From positions 3,183,983 through 3,247,982 of the forward strand of contig CAMZMU010000060.1 in the NCBI GenBank assembly GCA_947311845.1: 64,000 nucleotides of DNA, given 5' to 3'. The translations under genes were made by a program, and so were the position numbers. Positions 22,587 through 36,000 of this stretch are shown in pieces (position 1 is the stretch's first letter; the number at the start of each line of letters is the position of its first letter). The notes beneath the pieces are model-generated. The model saw nothing but the letters and a program-made list of their open reading frames with translations. It made no database searches and was not told the origin of the DNA. The DNA is from Poa pratensis. Its lineage: Eukaryota; Streptophyta; Magnoliopsida; Poales; Poaceae.

Positions 22587-23005
22587 ACTCTTTCTAATGG
22601 GAGGAAATGTGTAGACCTTGCTTGCGATGGCAGATACCCCGATACCACAGATGGTTGTGATGTCATTTTCGGGTACACTTGATGCGGCTTGAACATTAGC
22701 ATCCCTTTCTGAAGATATACCTTGATGGACGCCTTCATGGTACCACCTTAGTTCCATTACTGCCTTACTGGATTTCCTTTGCAAGTCGAGGCTTAAGTTA
22801 AACTTGTCCAGCCATGTACTCTTTACACCTAAGTAGTTCATTGGCAAGATGACAGTGAACCAACTAGCTAACTGAGTAAGTAGCTAATTATGTGTCACCG
22901 TATAGAATTATCTAGGCATCAGGGATTCAGGGTGTTAGAACTCGATCTTAGAGGAGAGATTTGGAGGATCCGTGGGAAATTTGCTCGCCGAATTGTTGCT
23001 ACTAA

Positions 23006-23653
23006 GAGCATCTCCAAGAGCATTCCTATATTGGATTGCTAAAAACTGGTTATAGGAAGAGGAGAGAGAAGGTTTAGCAATCCAAAATGTTTTTTGCTTT
23101 GCTAGCCTTCCTATAATAGCAATCCAAGCTCGACGGCGTGAGGTGAGGCCGTGGCCAAACACGACGGCGCGAGGGGTGGCTGTGGCCAAACTCGACGGCG
23201 CGAGCTCGTCGGCTGGCACAGATGCATCAGTGGGCGTGTGAGGAGACAACGCGAGCTCGTGCCGGAGGCGTCTGTGGCCGACGGCGGGGCCGTGCGAGCT
23301 CGCGGTGGTGATGGGTCTGCCGGCAATCCAAGCTCGATTCAGCGGCGGGAAGCTCTCGCCGGCGGCCAAATGAGGGGCGGGGCGGCGGGGAAGGTTGGGG
23401 CACGCGGGGAAGGCGGCGCCAGGGCAAACGGTGGCGGGGAACGTGGCGAGGCGGCGCCAAGGTCGAACGGTGGCGTGGAAGGCGGTGATACGGTGGCTGG
23501 GAACATCACACAATATAGCACGGACCCACCCGTCATTGAGACAAAGCGATGACGTGGACCACTTTAGGAGGAAGGCTGCTGGAGCTGTTTTTTTGGCTAG
23601 GATTGGTAAAATAGCAATTGAGGAAAGATATAGGAAGGCTGTTGGAGATGCTC
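23006..23653. mobile_element. PIF/Harbinger-like non-autonomous element, 648 bp
   Basis: The ends GAGCATCTCCAAGAG and CTGTTGGAGATGCTC are inverted, and TAA flanks both sides (23003-23005 and 23654-23656), the target size expected for PIF/Harbinger. Subterminal inverted sequence is also shared (tcctatattggattgct against agcaattgaggaaagatata). The centre (23120-23480) is very GC-rich with 'gacggcgcgag' repeats, which yields meaningless open frames on both strands. No transposase. Confidence 0.8.
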
Positions 23654-23656
23654 TAA

Positions 23657-25100
23657 GTTCACAAGCCTCGTCTCTATTTTGTATTCTTCGCCTTTTAGCA
23701 ACAGCCGATGCTCCTTCGTGTTTTCCTTTCCGGGAGTACGCTAATGTAGTGCCATACTATTGTGCAAGGCAGCAAAGAGTTTTACAAGAAAGCTTGTCAA
23801 GTGTTGCACACAAATCTAGGCAAGCACACACCATCGTACAAGTCAACCAAAGTCAACTCCTTGCAGAACAATCTACGCCCACCGCTCAAGTCAATTTCTC
23901 CAGCGCTTCAGCTCCTCCAGCAGTTCATTAACGATCTGTTTCAGGTTGTCAAATACTTGGCGCTGCAGGACTGGGATCCAGCGCCTTTCCCCCTACCATC
24001 CGCCGTCCAAAACAATTACGGCTAGCTGACGGCAGATTTTTCTTGTCTCAACTGTCATTGCAATGTATGCCTCAGCTTTTCCAATTTGCTTGTTTGCTAA
24101 ATTGTTGTTATTTGCTAAACTGAACCGTAGTGTGTTAATGCTGTTTACAGCCTTGTAGCATGCTATTTTGCTGAACTGCTGCTATGGAAGCTCTTGCTGC
24201 TGTTAAGCAGCTGAACTGAATTGTATTGTTCTCTACCTGTTAAGTGAACCGTGTTCTGCTCTGCGTATTCTCTGCCTGAAGAGAGCAGAAGGGGCCGTCG
24301 AGGCCGTTTTCCAAAACATTCCTATGTAGATCTCTCTGGAGGTGTAGCTGGCGCAACTCTCCTTGCTTTCCCGCAGCAGGGAGCTTCGCCCCCATTGTTT
24401 GGTAGGCTACTACCAAACATGTCTTGCTTTTGGGCTCGGCTCAAGCACATGCCCCATATTTGGTAGCCCACATGAGGCTTGGTGTCGTTACCTTGATTCG
24501 AATGTTGTGTGATTATACACAACAATTAGAAGAACATGAGCTTCATAATCACGACAAGCAAGATGATGATTACGAAGTACCTTGGTCAGTACTGCTGTGC
24601 TACTTTGGGTACCACCTCATTAGTCTTCTTAGAATTAATGAATTTGGAGTAATTATCCTCTGCCTTCTCCAAAATTTCGAACCCCTCATAGTTGTTGGAG
24701 AAACCGCACCTTTGCCACGAACTGTACCCTACTGGATGCATACACCACATACCAGTTAATGTAGCTACACACAAAGAAGATCAGAAGATCATCGTAACAA
24801 GCATCAATGAACATCACAATAAACATCAGAACAAGCATCACAAGTTCACGCCAGATCATTAACTAAGCAGGGAACGCATGATCATAATCAGAAATTTCCT
24901 ATCAGCCTCACATCTTGCTGATAATTTTCATTTGCATCTATCTCCTGATAATAATGACACTTGTGATTATGTTTCGGAAGAAAAGCAGTTCAAGTCCAAG
25001 AAATATTATTAATTCTATTTCAGGAACATCATGCCTCATGCTGCATCCAATTGTATCTCGAAATCCAAATGCACTCCTAAGATGAAAAAAAATCGGCTGG
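23657..25100. other. Intergenic, no gene recognised
   Basis: Short open frames at 23762-24025 and 24251-24466 show no recognisable domain. A small palindrome, gtttggtaggctactaccaaac, lies near 24400, and the string ctactaccaaac recurs near 47070, suggesting a shared repeat. The texture between 23700 and 24030 is exon-like (QLLQQFIND, DWDPAPFPLPS), possibly a relic of a gene, but I cannot name it. Confidence 0.4.
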
Positions 25101-25101
25101 C

Positions 25102-25330
25102 TTTTTTTTTTTTTGATAGATTAAACACCAGGAATATGCTCAAGATAAGAAATTACAAAATTAATCCTGGCTTCAATTGCTCGACGAGCCATAATCCTCC
25201 ATAAGAGACATTGGAACATCCGTCCTTTCACTGCATTTTCAGCAGGTCTTGCCGGCATATTTTGGGGATGAGTTGGCAAATTGTAGGAAATACTCCGTAG
25301 ATTAGAGATCATACTCAGGCAAAGCAAATG
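25102..25330 (-). mobile_element. Poly(A)-tailed retroposed fragment (LINE or processed copy)
   Basis: On the minus strand a 60-plus-codon open frame ends ...SYLEHIPGV, stop, GTTTAATCTATC, then a run of 13 A (25114 to 25102). A short coding end followed at once by poly(A) is the hallmark of a retroposed transcript or LINE 3' end. The source is not recognised and no target duplication was found. Confidence 0.4.
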
Positions 25331-27593
25331 GACCAGACCAATGTTCAGTGAATTTGCCGGCTGCGGCGTCCGTCTCTCCCGCTAAAAGCATGCAGGTAGC
25401 ACATGTACACGCCTAAAAAGGCAGCGCGTGCGGGCGAGTGCGATGCGCGCATGGACGACGATCACCATCTCCATTATTTCTGTTGCTTTTGCCCCACCGC
25501 CACCCTCCTCCGGCCGCGATCGACCCAGTACTAGTGCTGTTTGTAGGTATCAAGGCATAAGCAGTTTACCGGTCGATCGATCGTCTGCACACCGTAGTGT
25601 GCGGCAGCTCGGCGCTGTCCTGTAATGCAGTATACGTTCCCTTGCCACATTGCCACATTGCCACTCCAGTAGCCTAGTAAACTAATGACATAAGAATGTA
25701 CGTACGGACCTGCATTGTGGACGCACCATCTATGGTAGACATCCATGCCAACTGCAGCATCTCGTATGTGTGCTTGTAGCAAAACACACACGAGGCTGCA
25801 CCATGTCAAAATAACATATGCAACATCCAAAATCCAAAAGCACCGACCTTTGACTTGGAGCACCTATCTCGCCCCACCTGGTCTCCGAGGTCTCACCGGT
25901 GACGAACCTGGCTTGCCGTGGCCCCGTTGGCGCCAGATCTGTGGATCGTGATTCCATTCTCATAGTCATGTGCCTGGCAACATATATAGAGAATTTCATA
26001 TTTTAGCTCTAGACTCTAGCTAGGTCAACCTCCATGGCATCGAGCTCTTTCCCAGATTTTGTAGAGAAGTGGTGTGGAGCATCAGAGATAGAGCACCAGA
26101 CAAGAATGCCCGAGACGATTAGCGTAGGTAAGGAAGCCTAGTAGGAGGAGACGAGATATTGTGTCGCTAGGATGCAGCGAGAGTGGGTGATAATGTGGTA
26201 TGGAGAGGTGACCTTGTATTTAGAAATGGATAAATTATACAATACATGCCACGGTTGGTTGGAGACTTGGAGTACCTACATATTGTTGGAAAGATATGGG
26301 CTATTTCGGATTTCCTATTAAATCTCAAAAATCCATGTATGGAAAAGTTAGAGTTCCAATTTTTAGTCTCAGGTTGCTAGTTAATAAGGAATGATACCAA
26401 CTTATATAGTGGAGTCTCACTAGCTTACTAAGTGGTTAGAATGAGGAGAGAAACATAGCACCACACTCGCTGGTTCGCTCGCCTCAACTGGCCGGGCCCC
26501 GGCGGGGTGGTGCGCGTGCGATATGCGTGTGAATGGTCTGTCAACATGTAGGAGCACAACCTTCTTTTTCTATTTGGAATGTTTGTGTCTTGATATACGA
26601 GTTGGAAATTTAGACGGTTTAGATCGTGATCATGACACAAGACTATTCGGTTCTCCTCCTATATATACAACCCATCAGCCACCGCCAAAATCACACCGAA
26701 CCGAGCTAGAGTTACGCCTCCTCTTGACTTTGCGCCACCATCATAGTCTACTCCATACCGAGCGTTGGTGTGACCAGCCAACGGGAGAGCAGGTTTTCAA
26801 AACCCCTCAGCCTTATGATGGCAACTTCTCGCGTCATTCATCACGGGTCGTCCAACATGTAGTGTTGCGTACCGCCGTCTTGAACGTCGTCTATTTTGAC
26901 CAGTATACGCCATACGCCAGTATTGTCATCAACAACATTATCTGTGCATCAATGCCTACTTCATCTAATTAGTACGTGACATATTCTGATGTACTCTTCA
27001 ATCATGTTGCATGTGCAATGCTATTATTCATGTTGTGTAATGCATCTTATATGTTCGAATTTCACCTGATAGTAGTTATTTTCATCATGATTTACATTCT
27101 GAAATTTATCATGAACTTACCTAATTATCCAACACATAGTACATGCTAGCTTAATTAATCGGCAATATAATTTTCTACCGCCAGTTTTAGTGAGCTGGCT
27201 CAGCGCGCGCGGCCGAGAAGGTAACACAATCAAGATTCAAGTACCACTCTCCGTATCTCATGCGACCGTGACGCGTGAACAAGCCGGACGGTCGAGTAGC
27301 GTGGAGTAATTGGGTTTGGAGCGCCGTCCATGCCGAGTCGTCTTCCCTCGACCCGATCCTCGCATGTACTGTACTACGCAATGCTGCAATGGTCGATCGA
27401 AATCATGCACGTCGGTTTCCCGAGCAGCCGCCGGGTCGTCATCGATCAAAAATACACGGCGGGTGGCGTTATGAACTCCGGACAAAGGCAGTAATTTATA
27501 TACGGATCATCCGTAATCGTGAATAGCGTACACGTGCCCGTTTCTATTGATTATTAGTCTTTTGCGTACAATGGATGCAGATTTTTTTCTGAA
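25331..27593. other. Intergenic, no gene recognised
   Basis: This is mixed-composition sequence with small open frames, none with a known domain. A TATA-like ctatatatacaa occurs near 26655-26675, followed by cytosine-rich leader-like sequence and an open frame from 26523 to 26972, but there is no supporting homology. Confidence 0.4.
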
Positions 27594-27733
27594 GGCCCCG
27601 CTTGGGAACCGGGTTGATTTATACCCCGTAAGAAAACGACGGAACCGGCCGTCGTGTAAATTACGGGCCAAAGCAGGTCCGTATTTTTCTCCGATCCATA
27701 TACAGAGCTAAAACTGGTCTTCCAAGCGGGGCC
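27594..27733. mobile_element. Small inverted-repeat MITE, 140 bp
   Basis: GGCCCCGCTTGGGAACC at the left is inverted as GGTCTTCCAAGCGGGGCC at the right. GAA adjoins both ends (27591-27593 and 27734-27736), compatible with a 3-bp target duplication. Ends of GGCCCCG-TTTGG type occur in Tourist/PIF-like MITEs of grasses. The family is inferred. Confidence 0.68.
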
Positions 27734-28899
27734 GAAGTGTATATAGGCATATATGTCTCACGTCTCTTTTTTTTCATGTTTTTACCTGTGCCCAGGGGCG
27801 AAGCTCCTCATAGTCATAGGGAAAGGTAGGGTGGCTGTCCTACCTTAATTTTTGGCAAAAACATTCATATGCATATGTTTTTTTAACAATCCGAGTAGTC
27901 CTGCGTCTATAATGAACTCCGTATGAGAAGGTTATGTGGGTTTTAGTAGAAACTACGCAAAATCGAACTGAACTAAAAACAAGGACTATATATTCTGGTC
28001 GGAAACCAACTTTTCGTTGCAATAGCTAATTCTCAATCTAACAAAACACGACTCTAAACATGTTTAGATAGGGTATTTAAGAAGGTTTGAGAGTATCTTT
28101 GACAATTTACGGGGGAGTGACCGAAACCAACCGTAGGTATGCAATAGATTACATTTTATGAAACTATTTTGGGTATATATATTTTATTGGCTAAAATTGT
28201 AATTGTATTAGCTCAGTTAATATCATTTATCACCGATTTTGACCATTGATTAAAAATCATGTTTTTGCGGCTTATCGTCTAGAGCTGGCATTGTTTTTTT
28301 TAAAGGAATGCATTAGGGAAACCCCTACAGTAGTTTTGTTTTTGAAATAATAAGAACCCAAATCTGTGTCCGTGAGGATATGAATTTGGGTGGCTGGATT
28401 GTACATCCACTTCGGGCTCACTTCTTTGGCATTCCTTTTATCGATGGTAGCAAAAACAGTTGAAAGAAAATTCTGGAAGCGACAAAGATTATCAGGATCG
28501 AGTTGCACAAAAAGATGTTTGTGATGGCTTCTTGATGATGTGACAAATCGAGCAAGGGAAATTCAAAAGTCTTTATCAAAACAATTATGGGAGTTTTTTT
28601 TTAGGAAAATAGAGATTTGCCGTTGTTATGTTTTTCTGTTTTGTTTATATTGAAATATGTTTATTGTTGATGTCTCGACGCTATTTCAATCTTTGCATCA
28701 TATTTTTAATTCGTCCTACCTCAGTTTGTTATCTTCCATTGTCACTGGTTGCACCAATGTTTTACCACTCCCTCCGTACTGAGTTGACACATATTTGTCT
28801 ACGTAATATATCTAGATGTATTTTAATATTGGACCGTGTTAATAAGGGCACGTGCCCTACATTAGTTTTTCGTGGGCACGGATCAAATATGGTAATTGT

Positions 28900-29525
28900 G
28901 CCACGCATGCATGCAGCCCCTACATAGATTCCTTTTGGTTCCAAATTTTAATTTTTTTATCTCTTAAACCGTAATTCTAAAGTCATATCCGTTTTCACGG
29001 TTGGCTTTGTTGCGACGAGATATTCAAAACTAATTCTCATATTGATATGTTTTGAGAACTTTTTTTTTATCCTAGTTGCCAGATTATATTCACTTAGTGA
29101 CCAGGTACTGTCAAGTTGGTTACCAAGTTAAAATCAAATGGTTGCCTGGTTTATTAAACTGCGTTACTCACTAATGTAATCCTTTTTTGCGGTAATTTCA
29201 TATTTTACGTGTATAGAGTATATAAAATACAAAGTTTTTGAACATGTAGATCATGGATATGGCAAAAAACATGTAAAATTTACCTGATAACTATGAATTA
29301 TTTGGATGGTAACTGTTAACCGGTGATATGGTAACCACAACATTATAACCTGGCAACTAACGATGAAAAAAAATTCGTCAAAACATATTAAGATGGGATC
29401 TCATTTTAAAATTACTCGTCAAGACGAAACTAACAGTGAAGACGAATTGTCAAATGGATTAACGGTTTGAAAGATAATTTATTTTGAATGTTTGGATCGT
29501 GAAAAGATTCTCCACATGCATTGAG
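28900..29525. mobile_element. Fold-back or Mutator-like element with long inverted repeats
   Basis: The left arm (about 28905-29090: catgcatgcag, tatctcttaaaccgtaa, gatatgttttgagaac, ctagttgccag) is imperfectly complementary to the right arm (about 29360-29520: ctggcaactaacgatg, tcgtcaaaacatatt, aacggtttgaaagata, ccacatgcatt). The arms are about 150 bp or more, which suits MULE or fold-back elements. The centre is AT-rich and non-coding. The ends are approximate and no target duplication is defined. Confidence 0.65.
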
Positions 29526-30064
29526 GAATTGGTCCATGTGCACCTATAAATCAATCTGCACCTATAAGTCAAAGATGAACCCGGACGTAATCGGCTTACT
29601 AGGGCACGTCTCCATATTAGAATAACCGTTTAATATTTAGATACGCTAAATCTATGTCAATTAATTGGGGGGAGGGAGCAGAAGATACATCCACGGCCCA
29701 GCGAACCCCAGCCCATCGAACACCACACTGACAGACAGGTGGGGCCCACAAGACAGCCAGGCCCCCGTTTCGTCGCCACATACATCTACCGCACTCGTCA
29801 CTAGCCGCCGAGCAGAGCAGCAGCAGCCAGCAGGAGACTGACTGGTAGAGTAGAGCAGAGTGGTTGTGCCGCGCGGGGCGTGCGTGCGCCGTGCAGCGTC
29901 TGCTGCCTCCTGCATAAAAAAACTCCCCCGGCCCGGCCTCGCCACCCGAGTTCCACACTTCCACTTGACATCCCCGGAACCACAGGACCGCTCGGGTTGT
30001 CACGGTCAAACGAGGCGCCGCCACCGGAAAATCTTCCCCGGAGGAGGAGATCGACCGAGCGAGC

Positions 30065-33000
30065 ATGGAGGCCAAGTACGCGGAGCTGCGGCGCGCGGTG
30101 GAGGGGACGCCGGCGGTGGACGCGCACGCGCACAACCTCGTCGCCGCGGGCTCCTCCTTCCCCTTCCTCCGCTGCTTCTCCGAGGCCGACGGCGACGCGC
30201 TCGCCTTCGCGCCCCACTCCCTCTCCTTCAAGGTATAACCACTGCTAGTGCTAGCCTGCTTACTTCACTCTGTTTATCCATCCGCTCCCCGGCCCCGGCG
30301 TGGGCGGCTTTGACCGCGCCGCTCGCGTGAGTGACTTGCATGCATTCTCCTCCGCCGCATCGCACCATCTGGCCTGCTCCTGTCTGTTGTTTACGGCTGC
30401 AGAGTGCAGACTGTAGCGCGTGCTAGATTATGTCGGCCATGGAGTTTGGCTATTTTTGTCTCGAGCCATACGTGCTCTAATTACATAACTTTTGTGATAG
30501 AAACTAAAAAAATCCCGAGTTGTTATGATTCCGTTCCTCCCGTGTGCGACTCGGATGGAGTAGCTGGTGGTTTCAGAGGGCACAGATGAAAATGAGTGCA
30601 CACCATGTTGTACCCGTTTGTTGTTATTACTGAGTGGCGGTATCAGCAGAGTATGCGGATGAGTACGTCCTCTCGTTTTTTCTTTAACTTGTGGTATGGG
30701 AGAGGTCACCAGCTTTACGCCTGCTTTGCCAAATGCCAGTTACCGTTGTGCGGTAGGGGTGCCGTGCAGCAGACCTTTTGTCCCGTCTCTCTGCCCTGCA
30801 GCAAGGTCCAGTCCATTCCATCCCATGGATGGTGCGCTGCTAGGCCCATGCGAGGTAATTGGCATGGTTCTTCCTTCTGAACTTACTATACGTCCATGCC
30901 GTCATGTGATGTGGGCCATTTTTGTTTGGTCAGTGCCCTGTCTGTCTGTGAGGCACTTGTAGCTTTCTGTGGTTTTCTTGCAATGAGAATTAATGTCGTT
31001 CTTCTGTCAAAAAATGGGAAAAGTTGTTCCACTTGCTTATTCCGTAGTTATTGCATGGTATCTAAGGACAGATTTTTCAGCATCTCATGATATCATTGCA
31101 ATGCACTGAATGCAGAGAAGCCTGAAGGACATTGCTGAGTTGTACAACTGTGAAGCCTCGCTTGAGAAGGTGGAAGAGTTCAGGAGGTCCCAGGGGTTGG
31201 CGTCTATCGGTTCAAAATGCTTCCAGGCTGCCAATATATCCACGATCCTCATGGATGATGGCATAGAATTTGATGGAATGCTTGAACTGGAGTCCCACAA
31301 GGACTTTGTTCCCACTGTTGGGAGAGTTCTGAGAATCGAATGGCTGGCGGAAACAATCATCAATGATGTGAGTCTACTTTCCTGTATTGTTACTAACTAG
31401 ATTCTAATAAATGGTATATGACATTTATAAGTCTTTGCACAAAGTAGTTATCCACATTTTCTATCAGAAGGTTAATTTTGTCTAGATTATCAACGTAATG
31501 ATTGATCTACATGATATTTGGAGCCTCAAAATAATAACAGATTAACAACTGTGGTTTAATATCAACATTCACTAAATTAGTAGTATGTCAGCGTATTTTC
31601 AGTGCCTCTATTAGCTCAGCGACGATTTCATCGAGTGGTGGCACCTCACTCTGCAATCGTTGGTTCAGACACAGCAGAAAGGAGTGTCCACTCTCATCCT
31701 CCTAGCTGCCTGACTGATCTGGAAGACAGGCAATGCATGTAATTGTGTCTTCGACAGCGACCGCCTGGTAGTGCAACGCCTAGTCTATAGGATTATGTTG
31801 GAGGCTAGGGCTTGGTATGAGTCCGGCACTTTGGGGCTGAGTGCTCTTCTGCCCCCTTAGTTAGGGGGCATGTGGCATGCTGTGGGTTCACCTTTTCTAA
31901 GGCTAGGGTCTCTGTTAAATTATTTGAATATTGTCTAATAATTTTTCATACTTAACTATTGACAAAACTAATTACTACTTTCAGGAATCCTTCAGTGGAT
32001 CAAGCTGGACGTTAGACTCGTTCACTGAAACTTTTCTGTCTAAGCTCAAATCATATCCTCCAAAGTTTTTGTTGACAGATTGGACGAATTTTGTTTTTTT
32101 ATCTGCATGGGTATCCTTAACTAAGTTATTACAGTTGCCAATAAAATTGTTGGGTTGAAAAGCATAGCCGCTTACAGAAGTGGCTTAGATATTGATCCGT
32201 GTGTTAATAAGACAGAAGCAGAGGATGGTCTTCGTAAGGAGCTAGCAGGTAAACATATTTCTTCTGTTGGGAGAGAGAATTTCTAAAGCAGACAAACTAT
32301 GCTTATACTCCATACTTTTCAGGTCGAAGACCTTTACGGCTTACAAATAAGAGCCTGATTGACTATCTATTTACTTGCAGTCTTGAAATGGCTGTGCTGT
32401 TTCACTTACCAATGCAGATTCACACAGGGTAATGACTGCATTTTAGATATTGTGAAAGCATTTTTCTGTTTTGGCCATTTCAAGATATCTTCTACACAAT
32501 TTCAGCTTTGGAGATAAAGACCTAGACTTGCGAAAATGCAACCCTCTGCATCTGCGAGCTGTTCTTGAGGATGAAAGATTCGCTAAGTGCCAACTAGTTC
32601 TTTTACATGCTTCGTATCCATTTTCTAAGGAAGCATCCTATCTTGCATCTGTTTACTCTCAGGTTGGAGCCTCATCTTTATACAATTACTTTTCCATTCT
32701 GTTTAATCTATGTTAACCATCATACAAAACCACAAACAGGTCTATCTTGATTTTGGTTTGGCAATCCCGAAACTTAGTGTTCAAGGAATGACATCATCAC
32801 TTAAAGAGCTTCTGGAGCTAGCTCCCATAAAGAAGGTACCATGTCCGTCTTCTGAATAATTATTTCTGTAAAAGCTGAACATTTTGTTTTGTTCTGTTCT
32901 GGAAACACATTTTGCTTCGTGCTCGAAGGTGCAGAAAAGGTGAACTAATTATTATTCTCCCACAACTATAGTAATCCCTTTGGTGCCAAACAATACTTAG

Positions 33001-36000
33001 TAGGTTACTTTCGATTTTTAAAAAGATGTAATCAGGTTTGAGATCTCTCTTTCCTACTTTGCTCTTACAATGCATCTAAGTTTACTTTTGTTAATCTTGT
33101 GTGTAATAATTACTTTTAAGTTTCCTTTTGTAATATAATTCTATTTTCATTTGCATTGCAAATATCTTGAGGCAGGTCACTTTGTCACTTATGTATGTTC
33201 TTTCTCATTTTTGTATCACTTCTGGAGATACGATGTGAATGATATTTTTATTTGTTAATCATTTGCAGGTCATGTTTAGTACAGACGGATATGCTTTTCC
33301 AGAGACATACTATCTAGGTATAATCATCTGTTTTAAATGTTTTATAAGATGATCAAAGATCATTCTAGGTCAGTATGAACGTTAGATATCTTTCAGTAAT
33401 CAAAACAAACTTTTGGATCAACAATAGATAGAAAAGAAAAGGAAATTTTGGTCCTTCTGGTACATATATATGCTCATTAAAATTTGTCGTGCGTGCAAGG
33501 AAAGTTGCCCCAAAGCACAGAGAGCTTCCATAGTGTGCATGCAGTTATTAATTTTACCTTGTGCTGATTTACAGGTGCAAGAAGGGCACGTGATGTTGTT
33601 TACCGTGTCCTATCAGCTGCATGTGAAGATGGCGATCTTAGCATTCAGGAAGCTATCGATGCAGTTGAGGACATCTTTAGAAGAAATGCATTGAATCTGT
33701 ACAAGTTGAACGTTGCCAACGGGTCAATCCATCAGAAAACTACGATAACTGACAGTAGGATATCAACATCTTCCGTTGAGCAAGATGTGCTTTTTGTTCG
33801 GATTGTCTGGAATGATGCTTCAGGTCAACATAGATGCCGTGTAAGCACGTCTTTCCAAGCAAATGCTGCATTGTTAAAATGATATAATTTCGTTTTTTAT
33901 CGCTGATCATTTCTCGTTCTTTTATGGACCAAAAGTTATTTGCTAGCAATTTCCTTAAATTATAAATTACTAAGTAAACCCAATGGTTAGCATGAACATT
34001 CGAAGATCGCCTGCAAGTTGTTCCATTCCAACAGACAGTCAGTATAGTACTTATGAAACTACTGAATAATTGCACGGTGCAGCATGTGCCCGCTTGTGAC
34101 TTTGTGTAGACAATCAGCTTACCTACCTGAGAATGCCATTAATCTTCGAATTTCTAATATCATAACAAATCTTGAGAAATAGAACTTCACTTTCAGGTTG
34201 TGCCGGCTGGAAGATTTTATGAGATTGCAAAGAATAAGGGTGTTGGCCTGACTTTTGCATCAATGGGAATGACTTCCTTTTCTGATGGTCCAGCTGATGG
34301 GACAAACCTTACTGGTGTAGGCGAGATAAGGCTTATGCCAGATATGTCAACAATTTTGACACTCCCATGGTAAACTGGATTCATTTAATTTTCGTAAAAA
34401 AAACCTGGATTTATTTAATGTCTTTTCAGTACTTCTTTCTATTGGGCCATCGTTTACTACTTCGCTATTTTCGCTTTGGTCTTGGAGTCTTGTTTCTCTC
34501 ACGCACATCCACCCACACGCATATTATCTCTATTTGTTGTGTATATTAAATAAAATATACCATGGTGATTATATTAGTAACTATTAATTACTTACTGCTG
34601 TATTATTAAATGGAAATCTGATTTCTGACATCCTTAGGAGTTGGGGAAATGTTGCAATCACACTAGTATTTTGTTTGAATAGTTTTTCGTTTGTGGACAA
34701 TAGATTCTGTGAACTTATTAAGGCACCATTAAACTAATGGTTGTTCATTCCTTTTGCAAGGTCAAGATGTGAGGAAATGGTGATGGCTGACATGCAAATA
34801 AGGCCAGGAGAAGCCTGGGAATACTGTCCTAGATATGCTTTAAGAAAAGTCACAAAAGTTCTGCTGGATGAATTCAATGTGGTAAGAATAAACCCATATT
34901 TTTCCCACATAATTTTGCGAAGACCATTTTTCCTCTTTTCAGTTCTTTAGATGCATTTTGTTTTTGTATTCATGATCTGTTGTTTGTTCCTTCTAGACAA
35001 TGAAGGCAGGTTTCGAGAATGAATTTTATCTCCGCAGAAAATTAGTAAGGTACCTTTTTCTGAGGACCCCGACTCTGAGTAACAAACTAACACTATAGCA
35101 TGTTAAAGGCTGTGTGTTCTTTATGTGACCTAATTTTTAAAAATTCTGCAGTGACGGACATGAGCGTTGGGTTCCATATGATAATAGCAGTTACTGCTCT
35201 ACTTCATCTTTTGATGGTGCCTCATCTATACTGCAAGAAGTATATTCTTCTCTTAAAGAGGCAGCCATTGTGGTTGAGCAGGTACGTAGTGATTTTACTG
35301 CCAAAAATATGTCAAGACTTGTGACGTTTGATATCAAATTATTTTTATTTTTATTATATGTCATGATTTATTGATTTTTTTTCTATGTTTACCTCTACTT
35401 CTTTCCCCAAAAAAAGCTGCATGCTGAAGCTGGAAAGGGGCAGTTTGAGGTAGCCTTGAAGTATGTGATGTGCACTCTTGCAGCTGATAATCTGATATAT
35501 GCTCGTGAGATTATTAAATCAGTTGCTCGAAAGCACGGGTTGATAGCAACGTTTCTTCCAAAGTAAGTTAATGGATCAACATTCAACTTCCAGCTCGTTT
35601 CAATTTTCTATTATATGCATACAAGTCATCTTCTTGGAGAGTGGAGACCAACAACTTTCTTCAACACTTTGTGGTCATATCTGAAGCAACATTAAAGGGA
35701 ACGTTAGCTCATTCTCTTACCACATCAAACATCATATATGTCTACACTTCTGTTCTTTTGTCAGTAGCACGTTGTTAAGTATGAATACTGCTGTGTATAC
35801 TGTTTTACCTTATCAGAAAATCGTAAATGACCACTAAGCAGTGTTGCCAGAAAACATTAATGTCTTGTAAAAAAATATATTTAAAGGATGAACATGATCG
35901 AAACGAGCTACAGCTGATTAAACGATCCTACTGCTACCCTAATGTTTTACTCTGTCACGATATGTAAATATTGGGTTTTTAGCAATACTGAACCACCATG

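Noticed and set aside
26523..26972. 149-codon open frame near a TATA-like box
   Set aside because: The TATA-like site lies inside the frame and not before it. There is no domain and no clear splice or homology support.
28767..28830. CTCCCTCCGTACTGAG, resembling a Stowaway left end
   Set aside because: No matching right end or TA-bounded inverted repeat was found. At most it is a truncated relic.
29617..30231. Minus-strand open frame opposite NodGS exon 1
   Set aside because: It is a shadow of the GC-rich first exon and 5' UTR, with no independent support.
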